A stretch of DNA of 9,202 nucleotides. Source: COE1 sp965114465 (lineage in GTDB: Bacteria; Bacillota; Clostridia; Lachnospirales; Lachnospiraceae). The notes under the pieces are model-generated. The model saw nothing but the letters and a program-made list of their open reading frames with translations, did no database searches and had not been told where the DNA came from. The stretch is taken from contig CBCOYO010000134.1 in assembly GCA_965114465.1 (NCBI GenBank), forward strand, positions 1 through 9,202. The letters run 5' to 3'. Of this stretch, positions 5,795 through 9,202 are shown piece by piece. A program made the translations under genes and the position numbers. Positions within the stretch are counted from its first letter, which is position 1. The number at the start of each line of letters is the position of its first letter.

Positions 5795-7834
5795 ATGAGA
5801 CCAGAATGGAAAGATTTTGTAGGTGGAAAATGGGAAAGCGAAATTAACGTGCGTGACTTTATTCAGAAGAACTTCACACCATATGATGGTGATGACTCTT
5901 TCTTAGCTGGGCCTACACAGAACACAAAGGATTTATGGGACATGGTTCTTGACCTTCAGAAGAAGGAAAGAGAAGCAGGCGGTGTTCTCGAAATGGACAC
6001 AAAGGTAATTTCTACCATTACTTCTCATGGCCCCGGATACCTCGACAAGAGCAAAGAAACAATAGTTGGATTCCAGACAGATAAACCTTTCAAGCGCTCT
6101 TTACAGCCATATGGTGGTATCAGAATGGCAGAGAAAGCATGTTCCGATAACGGATACGAAGTTGATCCAGAAATCAGCGAGTTCTTCTCTACACACAGAA
6201 AGACCCATAACGCAGGCTGCTTTGATGCTTACAATCAGGAAATGAGAGCTTGCCGTTCTTCACACATTATCACAGGTCTTCCTGACGCTTATGGTCGTGG
6301 ACGTATTATCGGTGACTACAGACGTGTTGCTTTATACGGTATCGACAGATTAATCGAGGACAAACAGGATCAGAAAGATTCTACAGGCCGTGTTATGACA
6401 GATGATGTTATCCGTCTTCGTGAAGAGATTTCTGAGCAAATTACCGCTCTTAAAATGATGAAAGAAATGGCTGCTTCTTATGGCTGCGATATTTCTAAAC
6501 CTGCTACAAATGTACAGGAAGCAATTCAGGCTACCTATTTCGGATATTTATGTGCAGTAAAAGAGCAGAACGGTGCTGCTATGTCCCTTGGACGTACTTC
6601 TACTTTCCTTGATTGCTATGCACAGAGAGATTTAAAGAATGGCACATTTACAGAGGAACAGATTCAGGAATTCGTTGATCACTTTATTATGAAACTTCGC
6701 TGCATTAAATTTGCACGTACTCCTGAGTACAATCAGATTTTTGCTGGCGATCCAGTATGGGTAACAGAGTCACTTGGCGGTGTTGGCGTAGATGGTCGTC
6801 CTTTGGTAACAAAGATGTCCTTCCGTTATCTGAACACACTGACAAACCTTGGACCTAGCCCAGAGCCAAACTTAACTGTTCTTTGGTCTACAAGACTTCC
6901 TGAGAACTGGAAGAGATACTGTGCAAAGATGTCTATTCAGACTTCTTCTATTCAGTATGAGAACGATGACTTAATGCGTGTTACACACGGTGATGACTAT
7001 GCTATCGCTTGCTGCGTATCCTCTATGGTTGTTGGTAAGGAAATGCAGTTCTTTGGTGCTCGTGCAAACCTTGCAAAGTGCTTGCTCTATGCGTTAAACG
7101 GTGGTGTAGACGAAGTAACAAAGAAACAGGTTGGCCCGAAATATCGTCCAGTAGAAGGCGATGTGCTTGATTATGATGATGTACTCAGCAAATTTATGGA
7201 TATGATGGAATGGCAGGCAGATGTTTATGTAAATACCCTGAACATTATCCACTATATGCATGATAAATACTGCTATGAGAGAGCTGAGATGGCACTCCAT
7301 GACAGAGATGTTAAGAGATATTTCGCAACAGGTGTTGCTGGTCTTTCTATCGTTGCTGACTCTTTATCAGCAATTAAATATGCTAAGGTTGAGGTTGTTC
7401 GCGATGATGACGGCGTAATCGTTGACTTTAAGACCACCGGCGACTTCCCGAAATATGGTAATGATGATGACCGTGTAGATTTGATTGCACAGGATGTTGT
7501 ACACAAATTTATGACGGCTGTTAGAAGACATCATACCTATAGAAATGGTATTCCTACCACTTCTATCCTTACCATTACATCCAATGTAACTTATGGTAAG
7601 GCTACAGGAAATACTCCTGATGGACGTAAAAAAGGACAGCCGTTTGCTCCGGGTGCAAACCCAATGCACGGCCGCGATACACATGGTGCAGTCGCTTCCT
7701 TGTCTTCTGTATCCAAACTTCCGTTCAAAGATGCACAGGATGGTATCTCTAATACATTTACCATTATCCCGAACGCACTTGGTAAAGAAGCAAAAGTATT
7801 CTCAGGCGATATTGAATTAGACTTAAATAACTAG
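5795..7834 (+). CDS. pflB: Pyruvate formate-lyase core subunit lacking the glycyl-radical domain
   Basis: Catalytic barrel of formate C-acetyltransferase, which converts pyruvate plus CoA to acetyl-CoA plus formate in anaerobic fermentation. Present in the 679 residues are YGRGRIIGDYRR (Arg176, pyruvate-contact region of E. coli PFL), WVTES with Trp322, the Cys-Cys pair at 406-407 in ACCVSSMVVGK, and FFGAR with Arg423, at the same distance from the cysteines as Arg435 in E. coli. The frame ends at GDIELDLNN with TAG, about 80 residues short of a full PFL, so the RVSGYA radical loop is missing. That domain is supplied by the gene at 8116. The cut falls in the linker before the C-terminal domain. 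Codons are biased to the kind seen in highly expressed genes, and the start has AGGAGG nine bases upstream. No activase gene is nearby. Core identity is certain; split-enzyme function is inference. Confidence 0.93.
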   Translation: MRPEWKDFVGGKWESEINVRDFIQKNFTPYDGDDSFLAGPTQNTKDLWDMVLDLQKKEREAGGVLEMDTKVISTITSHGPGYLDKSKETIVGFQTDKPFKRSLQPYGGIRMAEKACSDNGYEVDPEISEFFSTHRKTHNAGCFDAYNQEMRACRSSHIITGLPDAYGRGRIIGDYRRVALYGIDRLIEDKQDQKDSTGRVMTDDVIRLREEISEQITALKMMKEMAASYGCDISKPATNVQEAIQATYFGYLCAVKEQNGAAMSLGRTSTFLDCYAQRDLKNGTFTEEQIQEFVDHFIMKLRCIKFARTPEYNQIFAGDPVWVTESLGGVGVDGRPLVTKMSFRYLNTLTNLGPSPEPNLTVLWSTRLPENWKRYCAKMSIQTSSIQYENDDLMRVTHGDDYAIACCVSSMVVGKEMQFFGARANLAKCLLYALNGGVDEVTKKQVGPKYRPVEGDVLDYDDVLSKFMDMMEWQADVYVNTLNIIHYMHDKYCYERAEMALHDRDVKRYFATGVAGLSIVADSLSAIKYAKVEVVRDDDGVIVDFKTTGDFPKYGNDDDRVDLIAQDVVHKFMTAVRRHHTYRNGIPTTSILTITSNVTYGKATGNTPDGRKKGQPFAPGANPMHGRDTHGAVASLSSVSKLPFKDAQDGISNTFTIIPNALGKEAKVFSGDIELDLNN

Positions 7835-7879
7835 TTTTTATTTGCAAATTTGCAGAAATTAAAGGAATAGGTAAAGCGT

Positions 7880-8089
7880 ATGGATGAAAAATCAATGATT
7901 GATGACCTTGTTGCACAGCTTGATGCTGGATTCTCCGGTGAGAAGGCTGTCGGACATTTCAATGTAGATGTGGACGAGGAAAATGATTCCACGAAAGAAG
8001 TGCAAACGCTTGGATGTACAGACTGTTCCAGAACGCCCTTAGCGTGCAGTGTTCCAACACTGCACCAAGGGTTAGATGATTATAGTTAA
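7880..8089 (+). CDS. Small PFL C-domain-like protein with cysteine tail, no glycyl loop
   Basis: A 69-residue protein of unknown function, 45 bp after the PFL core and 26 bp before the radical subunit, presumably in the same transcript. Residues 7-31 (IDDLVAQLDAGF...GHFNVDV) align with the start of the downstream subunit (IDNLVSLLDGYA...HHLNVNV), so it looks like a paralogue of the first helix and strand of the PFL C-terminal domain. The homology then stops. There is no RVSGYA loop, so it cannot carry a glycyl radical. An acidic linker leads to a tail with Cys46, Cys49 and Cys56 (CTDC..TPLAC), followed by VPTLHQGLDD. AAAGGAATAGG upstream is an adequate ribosome binding site. Possibilities are a placeholder for the empty radical-domain site, a metal- or redox-sensing partner, or a modified peptide precursor. 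Coding status is likely but not proven. Confidence 0.72.
   Translation: MDEKSMIDDLVAQLDAGFSGEKAVGHFNVDVDEENDSTKEVQTLGCTDCSRTPLACSVPTLHQGLDDYS
8036..8071 (+). other. Strong RNA hairpin at the end of the small cysteine-tail gene
   Basis: CCCTT (8036-8040) pairs with AAGGG (8067-8071), and GTGCAGTGTT (8044-8053) pairs with AACACTGCAC (8056-8065). Only a short asymmetric bulge lies between the helices, and the tip is tiny. This is one of the most stable dyads in the window, lies wholly inside the reading frame (residues 53-64) and has no U-run, so it is not a terminator. It stands about 33 nt before the ribosome binding site of the radical subunit, which suggests a role in mRNA processing or in tuning translation of that subunit. 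Confidence 0.6.
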
Positions 8090-8115
8090 TGTGTGTTTTA
8101 TAGGAGGTAATAACT

Positions 8116-8358
8116 ATGGCTGACAACGCTGCGCAGATTGATAACTTGGTTTCATTATTGGATGGCTATGCAACAAAAGGCGGCCACCATCTGAACGTAA
8201 ATGTATTGAACAGAGATACTTTATTAGATGCCCAGAAGCATCCTGAGAATTATCCTCAGCTTACTATCCGTGTTTCCGGCTATGCTGTAAACTTTATTAA
8301 GTTAACACCGGAACAGCAGGCAGACGTTATCTCTCGTACATTCCATGAGCAGATTTAA
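8116..8358 (+). CDS. grcA: Stand-alone glycyl-radical subunit of pyruvate formate-lyase (GrcA-like)
   Basis: An 80-residue protein that equals the C-terminal domain of PFL. It contains IDNLVSLLDGY, HHLNVNVLNR, HPENYPQLTIRVSGYAVNF and a closing LTPEQQADVISRTFHEQ. Gly55 in RVSGYAVNF is the residue that carries the radical after activation by PflA in the family. E. coli GrcA (YfiD, 127 residues) is a separate spare copy that repairs oxygen-cleaved full-length PFL. Here the protein is shorter, and the PFL in the same operon has no such domain of its own, so it should be an obligatory subunit rather than a spare. The start has a perfect GGAGGT (8104-8109). A terminator follows about 75 bp after the stop. 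The symbol is by analogy with grcA. Confidence 0.92.
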   Translation: MADNAAQIDNLVSLLDGYATKGGHHLNVNVLNRDTLLDAQKHPENYPQLTIRVSGYAVNFIKLTPEQQADVISRTFHEQI

Positions 8359-8434
8359 TTTATTAAAATATTTTAATTTTGATAAGTTATTTTTTAGACG
8401 ATATTTTTAATTACTTTCCATTAATATTTAGTTT

Positions 8435-8462
8435 AACCCCCAGAGTTTTTTCTGGGGGTTTT
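8435..8462 (+). terminator. Rho-independent terminator of the PFL operon
   Basis: AACCCCCAGA (8435-8444) pairs perfectly with TCTGGGGGTT (8451-8460) around a 6-nt loop, GTTTTT, and is followed by TTATTTTGTTGTTTTTT. It is a textbook intrinsic terminator and sets the 3' end of the three-gene operon. Confidence 0.95.
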
Positions 8463-8505
8463 ATTTTGTTGTTTTTTACAATTTCTATATTTTTATTCAA
8501 CTTTT

Positions 8506-8535
8506 TTGACAAAATAATGGTTATATAAATATAGA
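8506..8535 (+). promoter_or_regulatory. Candidate promoter of the ECF sigma factor gene
   Basis: A perfect TTGACA at 8506-8511 has TATAGA at 8530-8535 (18-bp spacer) as the best -10 in an AT-rich run; other registers are possible. This housekeeping-type promoter would make a leader of about 155 nt. I did not find a clear ECF-type autoregulatory promoter (AAC near -35, CGT near -10). Confidence 0.5.
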
Positions 8536-8550
8536 AGCTTTTTGCAAATT

Positions 8551-8629
8551 TCTAGTAAACGACAAAAGTATTTGCTGCTTACTAGAATGGATACACACGA
8601 CCGAATAAGTAATTTAGCCGCTTTGCGGC
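8551..8629 (+). promoter_or_regulatory. Two hairpins in the leader of the ECF sigma factor gene
   Basis: TCTAGTAA (8551-8558) and TTACTAGA (8579-8586) are exact complements. The pairing continues inward to CAAA/TTTG with two mismatches and one G-U, leaving an AGTA tetraloop, so the arms are 16 nt long. A second small hairpin, GCCGC-TTT-GCGGC, lies at 8617-8629. Neither is followed by a U-run, so terminator function is not indicated. Position between promoter and start suggests leader RNA structure or, for the first dyad, a protein-binding site. Confidence 0.45.
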
Positions 8630-8696
8630 ATGCGGTTGGTATACATTATTCCACAATAACAGTTTTTGTTTCAGTTCTCAAAGCAGGAGGAAGTTC

Positions 8697-9202
8697 ATGA
8701 CCGATAAAGAACTTGTTCAGGGTATTCAAAGCGGTAATCGCGAAGCCTTAGAAATAATTATTGAAAAATATTATAATGATATCTACCGCTTCTGCCGCTA
8801 CTATACAGGTGATGAAACCGATTCCTATGATATAACACAGGATGTCTTCTTCCGTTTTATTAAATATGCAGAAGCTTACCACCATCAGAATCTAAAAGGT
8901 TATCTTATTATGATCGCGCGAAATTTATGTATGGATTATTATAAACAGCAAAAAGAATCTTTTCCATTTGCAGAAATTCCTGACCTTGCCCGCAGTGATC
9001 ACACTTTGCAGCAACTTGAAGACGGACTTTTTCTAAGGGAAATCCTTATGAAACTACCAATACAACAACGGGAAGTTATCCTTTTAAGAGAATATGAGGA
9101 AATGAAATTTCATGAGATTGCCAAACTGCTCTCTTGCAATCTCTCCACTGTAAAATCAAGGTTTCGATTGGGAATTCTCAATATCAGAAAACTACTTGCA
9201 GA
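8697..9202 (+). CDS. ECF-type RNA polymerase sigma factor (runs off the window)
   Basis: Extracytoplasmic-function sigma-70 family protein; 168 codons are visible and the 3' end is cut by the window edge. The N-terminal part MTDKELVQGIQSGNREALEIIIEKYYNDIYRFCRYY with DITQDVFFRFIKY (about residues 10-75) is region 2, which binds core polymerase and the -10 element. After a short linker, LPIQQREVILLREYEEMKFHEIAKLLSCNLSTVKSRFRLGILNIRKLL (about 119-166) is region 4, with the -35-binding helix-turn-helix. Sequence near the edge is already at the usual end of ECF proteins, so only a few residues are missing. ATG at 8697 has AGGAGG at 8685-8690. An anti-sigma gene would be expected just downstream, outside the window. 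Target genes are unknown. The strong terminator at 8435 separates it from the PFL operon. Confidence 0.93.
   Translation, partial: MTDKELVQGIQSGNREALEIIIEKYYNDIYRFCRYYTGDETDSYDITQDVFFRFIKYAEAYHHQNLKGYLIMIARNLCMDYYKQQKESFPFAEIPDLARSDHTLQQLEDGLFLREILMKLPIQQREVILLREYEEMKFHEIAKLLSCNLSTVKSRFRLGILNIRKLLA

Noticed and set aside
7832..7879. Stop-codon readthrough or frameshift joining the PFL core to its C-terminal domain
   Set aside because: In-frame translation past the TAG gives an unrelated short stretch and another stop (TAG at 7868-7870) before the next gene. Both downstream genes have their own ribosome binding sites and starts at domain boundaries, so separate genes fit better than a decoding event or a simple error.
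8036..8071. Internal transcription terminator between the small PFL genes
   Set aside because: The hairpin is strong but is followed by GTTAGATGATTATAG rather than a T-run.

Overview
The window looks like chromosome from a low-GC anaerobic Firmicute, most likely a Lachnospiraceae-type gut or rumen Clostridium relative. The reasons are AT-rich intergenic DNA, strong AGGAGG-type ribosome binding sites, a MecA adaptor, a small DUF1858 redox-disulfide protein, and a pyruvate formate-lyase (PFL) of clostridial type. This taxonomic reading is inference; there is no rRNA or marker gene to settle it.

Layout: a LacI-family regulator (315-1310, +) converges on a membrane-anchored GH18 family protein with an SH3-like domain (1517-3232, -). 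Between them lie a bidirectional terminator-like stem and an array of exact 10-bp tandem repeats. About 890 bp without a convincing gene follows, then mecA (4127-4924, +), which converges on a 64-residue DUF1858 protein (5087-5281, -) across a shared terminator. Next is a PFL operon (5795-8358, +) with its own promoter, a leader with inverted repeats, and a strong terminator. The window ends inside an ECF sigma factor gene (8697 to the edge, +) that has its own promoter and a structured leader.

The most notable object is the PFL operon. The PFL reading frame stops cleanly after 679 residues. It keeps the Cys-Cys active site and pyruvate-binding residues but lacks the C-terminal glycyl-radical domain. 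That domain is encoded as a separate 80-residue protein with the motif RVSGYAVNF (8116-8358). Together the two pieces total 759 residues, about one full-length PFL. Between them is a third small gene (7880-8089). It starts like the radical domain but has lost the glycine loop and instead ends in a cysteine-containing tail (CxxC-x6-C). Each of the three genes has its own start codon and ribosome binding site. I infer a split, subunit-swappable PFL in which the radical-bearing piece can be supplied or replaced independently, with an extra small protein of unknown role. The radical-SAM activase PflA is not in the window.

The remaining genes are individually ordinary and show no obvious functional link to the PFL operon, apart from a general theme of anaerobic metabolism and protein quality control.
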